NCBI RefSeq assembly: GCF_036850765.1
Contig: NC_089492.1
Span: forward strand, 293,158,590 to 293,222,589
Origin: Saccopteryx bilineata
Taxonomy: Eukaryota; Chordata; Mammalia; Chiroptera; Emballonuridae
Length of the DNA: 64,000 nt
Direction: 5' to 3'
The notes beneath the pieces are model-generated. The model ran no database searches and was not told where the DNA came from. It saw only the letters and a list, made by a program, of their open reading frames with translations. Both the position numbers and the translations under genes were made by a program. Below, piece by piece: positions 22,552-33,617 of the stretch. Each line of letters begins with the position of its first letter. Position 1 is the stretch's first letter.

Positions 22552-23238
22552 AGCTTTGAGATCCTTAAGTATCCTAACAATCATTATTTTATACTCTACA
22601 TCCAGTAATTTGATTACTTCCAATTCATCCAGGACTTTTTCTGAGGATTTATCTTGTTGAAGCATATGACTTATGCTTCTCTGCCTTCCCATTATGTATG
22701 ACTTGTAGGCTTCTTCCAGTTGTGGTCTCGTTACCTAGTAGAGCCACTTTGAAGTCTTGATTTGTTTGTTTTCTTCTCAGTTTTCTTAACTCAGTGGTAA
22801 TCTTGTTTACTGATCTCAGCAGGGGGCTTATTTGAAAATGTATCCAGGAATGCAGTGTAACCTCTGAGACTCTGCCAGCTACCCTCCTGGGGGTGGGGTG
22901 CTTTCTCAGCTTCAGTAGGGGGAGATGTATCTCAGATCTCCATGTAGACCTGAGTTACTGCCCTTCCTCCCCACTTTCTGTTTTCAGCTGTGTCTTTTTT
23001 GCGCTGATTGGAGCTGAAGAGATTTGTGGAGGTGGGTCACCCGGAACCACTTTAGGCTTGTGCTGTGTGGAGGGATCAACCCCTCCCCCACCTATGGCTG
23101 CCTCTGCACTGGATGAGTCAGCTTCTCAGGTCATCCCATGCATTCCTCTGCCCATCACCGTCTGTCTCTCTCTCTCCCCCCTTCCTTTTGGAAGACAAGC
23201 CAGTCCTCTCAACCCACCTTGTTCCTAGGTCCCCAAGC

Positions 23239-23326
23239 AAGTCAAATCATACACCACCGGCCTAAAAAGCAAAATAGAAATATTCATAGCTATACAAGGA
23301 GATTCAACACACCTCTATGGATCGCC
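23239..23326 (-). other. 88-bp inverted copy of nearby DNA inserted in L1 5' UTR
   Basis: This segment is the exact reverse complement of 24957-25044. The related L1 at the window start lacks it and reads straight across (AGGCAAATGGCTGTGAGCAG). It therefore looks like a templated insertion copied from the array unit 1.7 kb away. Confidence 0.85.
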
Positions 23327-23618
23327 TTATATGGCTGTAAGCAATATTTTCTGCTCTTCTCCTTGTAATAAGAGCGCTTCTGGAAGTAGGGGAGCCCCCA
23401 CTGTGCCTCTGCACTTACTACCAGGATCCCTGTGGCTTCCTCTTTGCTCCTTGGTTTTTGAGACCTATTCTTTTAGTCCAAAGTTGATTTTTCACGCTGA
23501 TTGTTCCTAAATTAATTTTTTCCTAAATTAATTCCTAAATCCAGTTTGGTGGTGTGAGCTGAGAGTCTGTGCATCTGCCTACTCCGCTGCCATCTGGGTA
23601 TCCTGTAGTGGAAATTCT

Positions 23619-24570
23619 AAGGACTGTAAGTCATCACATGCTCTGTGGAGGTCATGTGTGTGTGGGGGGGGCTCACAATCTAGACAGAGTCTTTGTTATC
23701 AATGAGGAAAAGTTTAGAGGGTGAGATGTGGACTGTAAAAGAATAAGAAGAAAGAGTGTAAGTGATCTTAATAAACAGTTACAAATGAGTGATTTACGAT
23801 TTATCAAAAGAAGCAGCAATATGGGCATGTGCAGTGTGGTTTATCACAGTGGGATTCAGTCTCCTCACTTGTGAGGTCCTCCTCACCTCTCTCCTGAGTG
23901 TTCTTATGCTGGGACACCAGACTGCAGGGATTGCAAGATGAATACTTTGTGTTTATTGTTTAAGTCCATCTTTCATGTGGGTATTGAAGAGAGGTATGTT
24001 AATTGAGATCTAGGATCAGCAATATGATCTGCTGTTTGTATTGTATGTTACTCTTTCTCCAGTTTAATGTAGAGTAGGGTTTGTTTGTCTTCGGGTTACT
24101 ATTGAGCTTTAAGGGCAGGATCATTGTGTGTCCTGGGTGAACATCCTGTGCATTGTAGGTGTTCCTGAGCAACTGTGTTTTGTATTCACTGCTTGGAAGT
24201 AATGCCCAGGCGAAGCCTCACCCTCTTAAAAGTATCATGTGCCGCAATGTTGGCTGAATATGCCCTCAGGGCATATTCACCTTTGTTCCTGAAAATACTG
24301 AAGGGGAAGCTTTGAACAATCTGGCCTTGGCAATAGAATTTCCATCATCATTCCTTTGAAATTATTTTCTAAGGGTGGCACTGAGTTATTTAGGGTTTTG
24401 TGGGGGTTTTTTTATGTTCATTTGAAAACACGTTTATGTAATGACATAGTTATCATCTTTCTTTACAGGGATCTATGTGGAGGGTCACCAGAGTTACAAA
24501 GAAAGTTCACTTAATTTTAGTGTATTGAAATGTGTAGGGAGTTTGCCTAATGTCCCATAGGGTTAGTTGT
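23619..24570 (+). repeat. Diverged duplication unit, forward copy 3, after L1
   Basis: Resumes the unit left at 15683. It contains a near-perfect palindrome TGAATATGCCCT/AGGGCATATTCA (about 24252-24276) and a pyrimidine tract ending CTTTACAG at 24469. No gene is seen. Confidence 0.65.
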
Positions 24571-24573
24571 TTT

Positions 24574-24604
<31 letters not shown>

Positions 24605-24775
24605 ATTCATTTTTAGAGAGGAGAGAGCGAGGGAGAGAGACAGAGAGAGAGAAGCGGGGAGGAGCTGGAAGCATCAACTCCCATATGTGCCTTGACCAGG
24701 CAAGCCCAGGGTTTCGAACCAGCGACCTCAGCATTTCCAGGTCGAGGCGTTATCCACTGCGCCACCACAGGTCTG
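24571..24775 (-). repeat. SINE family C
   Basis: Antisense copy with a TTTTG-repeat tail. GGGTTAGTT flanks both ends. Confidence 0.9.
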
Positions 24776-25179
24776 GGTTAGTTTTTTAAAAGTTGCAAAC
24801 ATTCTTGTAAAGTATGGTACATTCGAATATTTAGGGTATAGTGGAGCAGTTATGTATATGGAATGTTATGGGCCATTTAGATCATTTATCTATTTATTTT
24901 TACCTCATTACAGGGTTTTTGGTTGCTTATATCAGTTTTGAAAGCAATGCTCCATTGGCGATCCATAGAGGTGTGTTGAATCTCCTTGTATAGCTATGAA
25001 TATTTCTATTTTGCTTTTTAGGCCGGTGGTGTATGATTTGACTTTGTTATGAATTGCAAGTAAATGGAGACATTCCTGGTGCACTGAATTTATTAGTGAA
25101 TTAGTGTTCTTTATTTGTAGGACCATTTTTTGCCTTAGAATCTACTGTATGTCATCTAAATTTTTTGTTGTTGTCGTTT
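24776..25179 (+). repeat. Diverged duplication unit, source of the 88-bp templated insert
   Basis: Parallels 9950-10120 and 10660-10740. It contains 24957-25044, the template for the inverted insert at 23239. Confidence 0.6.
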
Positions 25180-25371
25180 TCTTTTTCTTTTTTTTTTTTT
25201 TAAGATTTTATTTATTCATTATAGAGAGGGGAGAGAGAGAGAGAGAAGGGGGGAGGAGCAGAAAGCATCAACTCCCACATGTGCCCTGACCAGGCAAGCC
25301 CAGGGTCTTGAACCGGCAACCTCAGTGTTTCCAGGTTGATGCTCTGTCCACTGTACCACCACAGGTCAGGC
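25180..25371 (-). repeat. SINE family C
   Basis: Antisense copy flanked by GTTGTTGTCGTTTTC and GTTGTTACCGTTTTC. Confidence 0.9.
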
Positions 25372-25539
25372 GTTGTTACCGTTTTCAATTCTTTTAATGT
25401 CTTGCTCCTTTATGTCATAGGCAACTCCAGGGTTTTCTATTAGTTGAGTGTGGATATTAGCATTCAGAAGGAAGCAATTTCAGTGGGTGACAGGATGTAG
25501 GGGTGCCATTTATTTTCTCATATGGTTATTTTATTTATT

Positions 25540-25833
25540 TTTTGTGACAGAGACAGAGAGGGAGAGATAGACCAGAAGGGAGAGAGACGAGAAGCATCAA
25601 TTCTTTGTTGCAGCACCTCAGTTTCTCATTGACTGCTTTGTGATATGTGCATTGACCGGGGGCTACAGGAGACCGAGTGACCCCATGTTCTAACCAGCAA
25701 ACTTGGGCTCAAGCTGGCGAGCGTTGCTCAAACCAGATGAGCTCGAGCTGAAGCTGGTGACCTTGGGGTTTCGAACCTGGGTCCTCCGTGTCCCAGTCCG
25801 ACACTCCATCTACTGTGCCACCACCTGGTCAGG
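25540..25833 (-). repeat. SINE family B
   Basis: Antisense copy ending CACCTGGTCAGG. It is moderately diverged. Confidence 0.9.
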
Positions 25834-25892
25834 ATCCTATAGTTGTTCTAAGACCAGTTATTATAATTTTTTTTTTCATATAAAGAGAACCC

Positions 25893-26292
25893 GGCCCTGG
25901 CCAGCTGGCTCAGCGGTAGAGCGTCGGCCTGGCATGCGGGGGACCCGGGTTCGATTCCCGACCAGGGCACATAGGAGAAGCGCCCATTTGCTTCTCCACC
26001 CCCAACCCCCTCCTTCCTCTCTGTCTCTCTCTTCCCCTCCCGCAGCCAAGGCTCCATTGGAGCAAAGATGGCCCGGGCGCTGGGGATGGCTCCTTGGCCT
26101 CTGCCCCAGGCACTAGAGTGGCTCTGGTCGCGGCAGAGCGACGCCCCGGAGGGGCAGAGCATCACCCCCTGGTGGGCAGAGCGTCGCCCCTGGTGGGCGT
26201 GCCGGGTGGATCCCGGTCGGGTGCATGCGGGAGTCTGTCTGACTGTCTCTCCCCGTTTCCAGCTTCAAAAAAAATAAATAAATAAAAGAAAT
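25893..26292 (+). repeat. SINE family A
   Basis: The duplication TAAAGAGAACCCG flanks it. The tail is AAATAAATAAATAAA. Two CTGGTGGGC motifs lie near 26165-26200. Confidence 0.95.
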
Positions 26293-26560
26293 TTAAAGAG
26301 AACCCGTTGTCATATATAATGTGTGTTTGAATTTGCATACATTAATTTGACCTAACAATTAGGCTATTTATGTTTACTGATTAGGAGCGCAGTGGTTTAT
26401 TTTGGTAGCTATATGCTACAAGGAATTATTCAATACAGTGTGGGTTGTTTCCATTCATTGCTTTTTGTATACTTTACCTGTACTTGGTATTTTAATAGGT
26501 AAAGTGAAAGCAAGGCAAAAGTACTATTAAAAGTCTGGGTGTTAAAAAAAAAAAAAAAAA
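26293..26560 (+). repeat. Diverged duplication unit, continuation
   Basis: Parallels 1080-1300 (GAATTTGCATACATTAATTT near 26330). A run of A at 26544-26560 precedes the next SINE. Confidence 0.5.
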
Positions 26561-26571
26561 GTCTGGGTGTT

Positions 26572-26801
26572 GCCTGACCTGTGGTGGCGCAGTGGATAAA
26601 GCGTCCACTTGGAAATGCTGAGGTTGCCGGTTCGAAACCCTGGGCTTGCCTGGTCAAGGCACATATGGGAGTTGATGCTTCCAGCTCCTCCCCCTTGTCT
26701 CTCTGTCTCTCTCTCTCTCCCTCCCTCTCTCCTCTCTAAAATGAATAAATAAAATAAAATAAAAATTAAAGTTCAAACCTCTTCCTTTAAAAAAAAAAAA
26801 A
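26572..26801 (+). repeat. SINE family C
   Basis: Sense copy. GTCTGGGTGTT occurs three times, at about 26532, 26561 and 26802. The first interval is filled only by poly-A, as if a second SINE had been lost except for its tail. Confidence 0.9.
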
Positions 26802-27645
26802 GTCTGGGTGTTGTTTTCATGTGTGACAGAATAAGTTTATATCTGTTTGGGAAGGGATTTTATGAAAAATTGTTTTTAAGTTGATTAAGAAAGAAAATAG
26901 GATGAGAGTCGTTAGTATTGAAAATGAAGGATCTAGGTGAGAGGTGTTCTAGGAACAGGAAGTATTTTGCAATAAAGTAGAGCTCCATTTAGGTCAACCG
27001 GCAATTGTGCAAAAATTGAAAGAGGAACCGTAGATGGTGGAGGTAGGAAAGTAAAAGACTAGGGTGATCGGTGATCAGTTACATTACTGAAGCTGTGTTA
27101 CAGAGTTTGCCAGGAGTCATGAGAAAGAAAGGATGCTTTGAAACGTCCTGTGTTCACACATGATTCAGTGTCCTAATGTGTTCCACAGTCTTTGTCCTGA
27201 GCAGGCAAGTTGGGGTGTTCTAAGTGGCCTCTGTGATCTATGTGATACTCGTTCCTCGGTCCTGTGGTCTGGAAGTGCAGCTGAAGGCCAGGATAGATCT
27301 ACCTCATCAGGATGTGTGCCAGAGACACTTCTCGGTGCTGCAGATAATCCCATGTCACTGAGATAGTTGCATGTACTTCAGTATCCACCCTGGAGGAAAA
27401 GGTGAGGCAGCGTGTGTTTGAGCAATGTAACAGCAGAAAATGGTGTAGTAGAGAAAAATATTTTTGTAAATTTTAAACTGTATCATGTGGTGAAGTGTAG
27501 TTTGAGTGAAGGTGAGGATAAGGATAAGGGTTCCAGAATATAGGGTTTTTAATGCTTTGGTTTATTTTGTAGGGGAAATGAAGGTTTTTGAGAGTAGTAG
27601 CAAACTTTGATTTGTGATATATTAAAATTTTTACCAAGAAAAAGT
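26802..27645 (+). repeat. Diverged duplication unit, continuation
   Basis: Parallels 1430-1950 (GGAACAGGAAGTATT, then GAGTCATGAGAAAG, then GGAGGAAAAGGTGAGG). It is non-coding. Confidence 0.55.
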
Positions 27646-27985
27646 CTGACCAGGCGGTGGCGCAGTGGACAGAGCGTCAGACTGGGATGCAGAGGACCCA
27701 GGTTCAAGACCCCAAGGTCGCCAGCTTGAGCGCCGGCTCATCTGGTTTGAGCAAAAGTTCACCAGCTTGGACCCAAGGTCGCTGGCTCGAGCAAGGAGTT
27801 TCTCAGTCTGCTGAAGGCCCGCGGTCAAGGCACATATGAGAAAGCAATCAATGAACAACTAAGGTGTCGCAATGTGCAACGAAAAACTAATGATTGATGC
27901 TTCTCATCTCTCCATTCCTGTCTGTCTGTCCCTGTCTATCCCTCTCTCTGACTCTCTCTCTGTCTCTGTAAAGAAAAAAAAAAGA
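27646..27985 (+). repeat. SINE family B
   Basis: Sense copy from TGACCAGGCGGTGGCGCAG to an A-rich tail, flanked by AAGTCT. Confidence 0.9.
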
Positions 27986-28638
27986 AGTCTATTTCTAGAG
28001 AGGAATTTGTTCATGATTTCAGCAAAGGAAAATAATACAAGTTTAGAGAGTGAATGCTAAAATATAAAAGAGTAGGAATACCTATTCTATGTGATATGAA
28101 GAAAAAGTTATTAAAGACTGGATGATGGTTCATGAAAAAAGCAGTGACCTTGAGAGACCCAGTCTGGTTCATGAATGTGAGATTTAGTGTCTGAAGTTGT
28201 CAGATGTTCAGTAAGTCTGCAATTTTGTGGGGTGTCTTCTCAACCTGGGGCACTCCTCCCGAATTGTTAAAGATGGGTGGTTTTGTCTGTGTTGTTGTTC
28301 TATCTATGTGAGCTCCCGTGTGGCTAGTTGAAGAGAGGCAGCATTTGTAATCCAGGATGCAAAATGACCAGCTGTTTGTATTGTACTTGACTCTTCCCCT
28401 TTCATGGAGAGTAGGGTTTGTCTCGGTGTAATATTGACCTTTTGGGCCAGATCATTCTGTGTCCTGGGTGAATGCTGTGTATCGGGGCTCAGGAGCTGCT
28501 ACGTCAGCCACACCGTGTTCACAGTGTGAAATGCTGCCATCTTGGCAGAATATGCCCTGGGGGTATATTCACCTTCGGAGCAGAAACTACTGAGGTTGAA
28601 GCTTGGAACCTTTTTGGAACCTTGAAAGTCTTAAATGC
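27986..28638 (+). repeat. Diverged duplication unit, forward copy 4
   Basis: Parallels 11.94-12.65 and 23.7-24.35 kb. It includes GCTGCCATCTTGGCAGAATA near 28532 and an imperfect GAATATGCCC/GGTATATTC hairpin. Confidence 0.65.
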
Positions 28639-28639
28639 A

Positions 28640-28961
28640 GCCTGACCGGCCTGACCAGGCGGTGGCGCAGTGGATAGAGCGTCGGACTGGGATGCGGAAG
28701 TACCCAGGTTCGAGACTCTGAGGTCGCGCGCGGGCTCAGCTGGCTTGAGCAAAGAGCTCGCCAGCTTGGACCCAAGGTCGCTGGCTCCAGCAAGGGGTTA
28801 CTCGGTCTGCTGAAGGCCCACGGTCAAGGCACATGTGAGAAAGCAATCAATGAACAACTAAGAAGTCGCAATGCGCAACGAGAAACTGATGATTGATGCT
28901 TCTCATCTCTCTCTGTTCCTGTCTATCTCTGCCTCTGTAAAAAAAAAAAAAAAAAAAAAAA
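28640..28961 (+). repeat. SINE family B
   Basis: Sense copy. AAATGCAG flanks this and the next copy. Confidence 0.95.
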
Positions 28962-28968
28962 AATGCAG

Positions 28969-29290
28969 CCTGACCGGGTGGTGGTGTAGTGGATAGAGCA
29001 TCAGACTGGGATGCCGAGGACCCAGGTTCGAGACCCCGAGATCACCAACTTGAGCGCGGGCTCATCTGGTTTGAGCAAAAGCTCACCAGCTTGGACCCAG
29101 GGTCGCTGGCTCAAGCAAGGGGTTACTCGGTCTACTGAAGGCCTGTAGTCAAGGCCCATATGAGAAAGCAATCAATGAACAACTAAGGTGCTGCAATGCG
29201 GAACGAAAAACTAATGATTGATGCTTCTCATCTCTCCATTCCTGTCTGTCCCTCTCTCTGTCTCTGTAAAAAAAAATTTTTTTTTAAAGA
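28969..29290 (+). repeat. SINE family B
   Basis: Second sense copy at the same target, with AAATGCAG following at about 29295. Confidence 0.95.
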
Positions 29291-30868
29291 CTTAAATGCA
29301 GTATTTTTAGAATATTTCCATTGTAATTGTTTTGTAATTGTACCTGTTATCACAGGTGTGGAGTAGAAGACGGTCACCTTTAAAATATCCGTCTGCACCA
29401 TGTCCTGGCGCCCTCGTGTGGACATCTCTAGGAGCAACATCTTAGCGCAGGTGCACAAAGAACGTTCAGTAGAATGGATCCTCTATGAAGGTGGCGTTTG
29501 TCTTTCGTTCAAGTACAGTGTTTTCTCTCATGACCGAGTATTTTGAAAGCAGGGGGTGCCTATCGTTTCTGAAGAAATGACTCTCTTTTTCTGTGAATGA
29601 GAGAGGTGCTATCCATTTAGTTCAATGATAAATTTTTGTAATTTTTGTTGTAGGTCTGCTTTATGTCATTGGGAGTTTCTGTTACAGAGTTCATGTGAAA
29701 TGCATGAAAAGTAGGAACTCCTGGGTCCATCCAACTCAACGATAGGAAACGCTGTTCTTTTTTGTCATTGTTTTTGCCCTCAGCCATTCTAAGTGTTGTA
29801 TAGGGTAAATCTGTATGAAGTTTGCATCATATATGTGGGTTTTAAAGCAGGTTTTCAGTGGTGAGTGGGAGAAGAAATAAATTGTGTTATTTTTATTTAC
29901 CAGTTGGTGTATTATTTTCCATAGAATGACCATCAACCTTTATTTAGGTTGCCCCATAGAAATTTTTCGACCATTTGTCTTGGAAGCTGTGCGTCCCGTT
30001 TTCAGGTTTTGCGTTTCAAAATGTCTCCCATGGGGTAGCTCATGTTTTTATTTTGTGAAGAAGGTGTTGTCCATCGTCAGTGAATTTACTTTGCTAAGGT
30101 AAATATGCAGGTATGTGCCTAGTTCCTGGGTGTTTTCATGTGAACGAGACACAAAAAACTAAAGTTAGGTGCAAGCCAGTAGGGTTTGTCTTCTGGGTTC
30201 TATGGATGTTTGGGGGAAGATCAGTCTTTGTCCTGGGTGAATGGTTGTGCATCACAGGAGTTCTCCTGCATCTGTTCTTTCTATTTATGGAATGCAAATA
30301 AAAACCATCCCTTATAGTCTTGATAATACAAAAGGGTGCCATATTAGTCAAATATGCCCTAGGGGCATATTCACCTTTGGTTCAGAGACCTAATGTAGAA
30401 ACCTGGCTTTGAATATTTCTGGAAACCAGAGTGATAGTAACATAGCAGTATAGCAATTTGGCTGTTGAAAGTGTTTTCTAACTTTACTAGTGATTTATGT
30501 TGGGGTTTTCATTTGTTGTTTTTAGATGTTTCTTTGAAAAGATGTAAGCAGGATAATGCTGTCATTAACCTTCTTGAAAGGTTTGTAGATGGATGGTGAG
30601 GGGAGTCCTAGAGACTTGATGCAGTTTTAGTGTATTGAAATGTGTAGGAAGTTGGTTCTTCATTCAATAGGGTCAGTTTTTAAGAAGTTCCAAGCCTTCT
30701 TGGAGAATATCTTAGATTTGCCTTGATTGAGTATGATGGAGTAGTTATACCTATTGAAGTTATTTTCCACATAGAGATTATTTTTTATATTTTCACTATT
30801 TTTTGTGTGTGAGAAAGGTGATGATTGTTGAAGATTATTTTTGTTACATATTATCAATGAATTAATTT
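29291..30868 (+). repeat. Diverged duplication unit, forward copy 5
   Basis: 29350-30170 parallels 7250-8010. 30180-30700 parallels 9580-9970 and 24.06-24.5 kb. It contains AAATATGCCCTAGGGGCATATTCACC split around 30350-30372, a short perfect hairpin. At 30535-30590 it preserves the uninterrupted sequence that the Helitron invaded in copy 3. Confidence 0.65.
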
Positions 30869-31012
30869 TAGATTTTAGAGAAAGGAGAGAGAGGGTGGTA
30901 GGAATAGGAAGCATGAACTCATTGTTTCTCATTTCTGCCTTGACACAGCAAGCCCAGGGTTTGGAACCAGAGACCTCAGCATTCCAGGTCGACAGTTTTT
31001 CCACTGCTTTAC
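30869..31012 (-). repeat. SINE family C fragment
   Basis: Antisense, diverged copy with CAAGCCCAGGGTTTGGAACC. Its head is cut by the following LTR. Confidence 0.75.
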
Positions 31013-31020
31013 TGTGCAGG

Positions 31021-31711
31021 TGTAAAGCCAGATGCCACAGCCAGGGCCACTGTCACAGCAGCCTGGCCAGTGCAGGTTCGCATTGGATTCGGACAGTCGG
31101 CAAAGAAATAGCGGAGCCACAATCTGGTGGGCCATAGTCTTTAATTCTAGCTTGCACCTGGCGGGCAAGTAAAAACACACACTGGGCTCCAAAACCCACT
31201 CACATTCAGTGGTAACAAAGCCACTGACTTATCCGAGTTTCCTAGAATCAAAGGTTTCTAGCTCACCAGACTTATTCACCTCTGTTCCCCATCTCCTTCC
31301 TTATCCCAAATACAAACTCTACACAAACTGGCATCTCACTCAGCACTCCACCATCTTGGCTGCTTCTCCTGGCCTCCTCCACGTGGCCTTTCTCTGCTCT
31401 CCTCTGCTCTCTCTTCTAATGATAATCTCAGGAACCAAGAGCACAAACTCTGTTCTGCCCCCATTTTATATTGTAGCTTCACAACCTCTAATCCAATATA
31501 CAAAATAGGGATGTCTCTAGTAGATTCACTTCTCTGAGGCATGATAGGATTGTACCACCCCACATCAAAAAGGGTGGGAAAGGCTTAATCCCAAAACCAA
31601 GCCCCAGGCTACAACGATCCCCAACACACATTAATATCACCTGGGCGACGGCCTCACGTGGGCAACGTCATCTTTAACAAAGTGAGCATAATATATTTTA
31701 TCTGCCCAACA
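31021..31711 (-). repeat. Solo LTR, family L, copy 1
   Basis: On the minus strand it starts TGTTGGGCAGATAAAATATA and ends GGCTTTACA. The 5-bp duplication GCAGG stands on both sides. It is 691 bp and matches two further solo LTRs at 39455 and 47196. No internal retroviral sequence accompanies it. Confidence 0.85.
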
Positions 31712-31895
31712 GCAGGCTCACACCTGTATTTTAAAAGATGGATCATGTGCAGCTTCAGGGAAAAGGTATCGACTCCTGACTTTCCTTGGGTGTCTCCTGA
31801 GCCTAGGACACTCCTACCAAGTGTTTGGAAGATGGAAGGTTTTGTCTTTTTTGGTGGTATTCTTTAAGGGTCAGCCTCCATGTCGGTTGTTGAAG
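31712..31895 (+). repeat. Diverged duplication unit, forward fragment
   Basis: GATGGATCATGTGCAGCTTC to TCAGCCTCCATG parallels 2370-2510 closely. Confidence 0.7.
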
Positions 31896-32863
31896 TGTTA
31901 TAAAGTACTGTACCCCAGATGCTGTAAAGTACCGTACCTCACTTTCACGAGTTTACATAGAGACACCAAGTCCAGATGAATTTTGAAGGATTTTATTATA
32001 GGAGGAGATTTATTGAATATGCCGGCCGCATATGGCTGACATGGGGCATTTGCAGACCCAAATCGTGTGCATCAAATACATTTCAGAGGCTGGTTATATA
32101 CCCTTGATCACACACAGGTTGGGAGGGAGCATGACATCATGACACAATTATTAACAAGCTTACAACATTTGTTTAGGGAATCCAGAAACATTAAAATTTT
32201 CAAGGTAATACAATCAAAGATATTTACAAATCTTTTAGTATCTATCTCCCCTCCTTTGCCTAGAGGTATGTTACTCTCAGGATTCCAGGAAGGGAGGAAG
32301 AACCACAATCATTGTAGGGTGGTATGTAAATTCTGTCTCTTTTTTTTTGGCAGAGACAGAGAGAGTCAGAGAGAGGGACAGACAGAGACAGAAGACAGGA
32401 AGGGAGAGAGATGAGAAACATCAATTCTTCATTGCGGTTCTTTAATTGTTCATTGACTGATTTCTCATATGTGCCTTGACCAGGGGGCTACAGCAGACCG
32501 AGTGACCCCTTGCTTGAGCCAGTGACCTTGGGCTCAAGCTGGTGAGCATTGCTCAAAACCGATGAGCCTGTGCTCAAGCTAGCGACCTTGGGGTCTTGAA
32601 CCTGGGTCCTCTGCATCCCAGGCTGACACTCTATCCACTGCACCACCACCTGGTCAGGCAATTCTATCTCTTATTGAAAGAGAAGAAGTTCCTCAGTTAA
32701 CCCTTATTTTAGATTTAAAACTAAATGACCCATTGTTCTTGCAAGCCAGAAACTTCTACATTCTTCTCCCTCCCCTCCCCAAAGAAAGGATGGGACAGGA
32801 AAGCCTGACCTTTCCTCCTAGAATATCCATATTAATTTTGCAGCTTTTTGGTACCTTACTACA
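31896..32863 (-). repeat. 3' LTR of an antisense class I ERV
   Basis: On the minus strand it begins TGTAGTAAGG at 32863, directly after a purine-rich stretch. It has TATATAA and AATAAA signals near 32100 and 32010, and ends TATAACA at 31896. A family B SINE (32341-32659) is inserted. The matching 5' LTR was not found. Confidence 0.65.
32341..32659 (-). repeat. SINE family B
   Basis: Antisense copy flanked by ATTCTGTCTCTT and ATTCTATCTCTT. Confidence 0.95.
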
Positions 32864-33075
32864 TTCCCCACTGGTTTTATATCCTAAGTCAAATCTTTTA
32901 CTTAATTTAACGATAGAGCATGAGGCTGTTGAGTAGAAACATTAGCTTATATAACATGTAGCAGATATTTAACAGACAGCATTAATAGTAATACAGTTCA
33001 TTAAAGAAACAAATGTTACTGATTAATTTCTTATAAACTGTACAAACCTTTTGCAACTTATAGAAAATTAACTGG

Positions 33076-33461
33076 AGCCCTGGCCGGTTGGCTCAGCAGT
33101 AGAGCGTCAGCCTGGCGTGCGGGGGACCCAGGTTCGATTCCCGGCCAGGGCACATAGGAGAAGCGCCCATTTGCTTCTCCACCCCCCCCCTCCTTCCTCT
33201 CTGTCTCTCTCTTCCCCTCCCACAGCCAAGGCTCCATTGGAGCAAAGATGGCCGGGGCACTGGGGATGGCTCCTTGGCCTCTGCCCCAGGCACTAGAGTG
33301 GCTCTGGTCGCGGCAGAGCGATGCCCCGGAGGGGCATAGCATCGCCCCCTGGTGGGCAGAGCATCACCCCTTGTGGGTGTGCCGGGTGGATCCAGGTCGG
33401 GAGCATGCGGGAGTCTGTCTGACTGTCTCTCCCCATTTCCAGCTTCAGAAAAAAAAAAAAT
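33076..33461 (+). repeat. SINE family A
   Basis: The duplication AGAAAATTAACTGG flanks it. It has the CGCCCCCTGGTGG motif near 33341. Confidence 0.95.
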
Positions 33462-33617
33462 TAGAAAATTAACTGGTTTTTATAACAACTTACTTTTAGT
33501 CAGAACTTTACATTTTAAAACCTGTAGCCTTCAGTGACAATTAACCTGGCTTTCTTTTTACCCTAGTTTCCCTTTTTCCCCAAAGTCTAATTAAAAGGGA
33601 GTCCTTAGTGAGTTTCT

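Larger units (their letters stand above)
21087..22692 (-). pseudogene. L1 ORF1 (RNA-binding chaperone), split by two SINEs
   Basis: Starts at ATG 22692 (MGRQRSISHMLQQ), is interrupted at 22551-22236 by a SINE, and continues with a long coiled-coil region (EAEDQISDLEDKIIESMEAE). The RRM-like part follows (NNIYIIGVPEREEKEQGLE), then the C-terminal domain (ILKAPK-equivalent IIKIPKLRDKERMLKAVREK). A second SINE interrupts just before the stop at 21087. Apart from the SINEs the frame is nearly open, so ORF1 has decayed less than ORF2. ORF1p normally trimerises and binds L1 RNA. Confidence 0.9.
15699..23603 (-). mobile_element. Full-length L1 retrotransposon, decayed
   Basis: The target duplication TGTAGTGGAAATTCT lies at 15684-15698 and 23604-23618. 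The A tail appears as a T run at 15699. Order on the minus strand is 5' UTR (about 23603-22693), ORF1 (22692-21087), ORF2 (21014-15962) and a pyrimidine-rich 3' UTR. Six later insertions (two family A at 16.1-16.9, one A at 19.4, two B at 21.1 and 22.2 kb, and a hAT piece at 20.2 kb) leave about 6 kb of L1. Both ORFs are broken. Confidence 0.95.

Noticed and set aside
21087..22692. Active L1
   Set aside because: ORF1 is split by two SINEs, and ORF2 has stops, frameshifts and further insertions.
24235..24280. microRNA precursor at the unit palindrome
   Set aside because: The stem is only about 10-12 bp with almost no loop, too short for a microRNA hairpin.
1080..31895. C/D-box snoRNA cluster in the repeated units
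   Set aside because: Tandem non-coding units suggested it, but no paired C (RTGATGA) and D (CTGA) boxes with terminal stems were found at a constant place.
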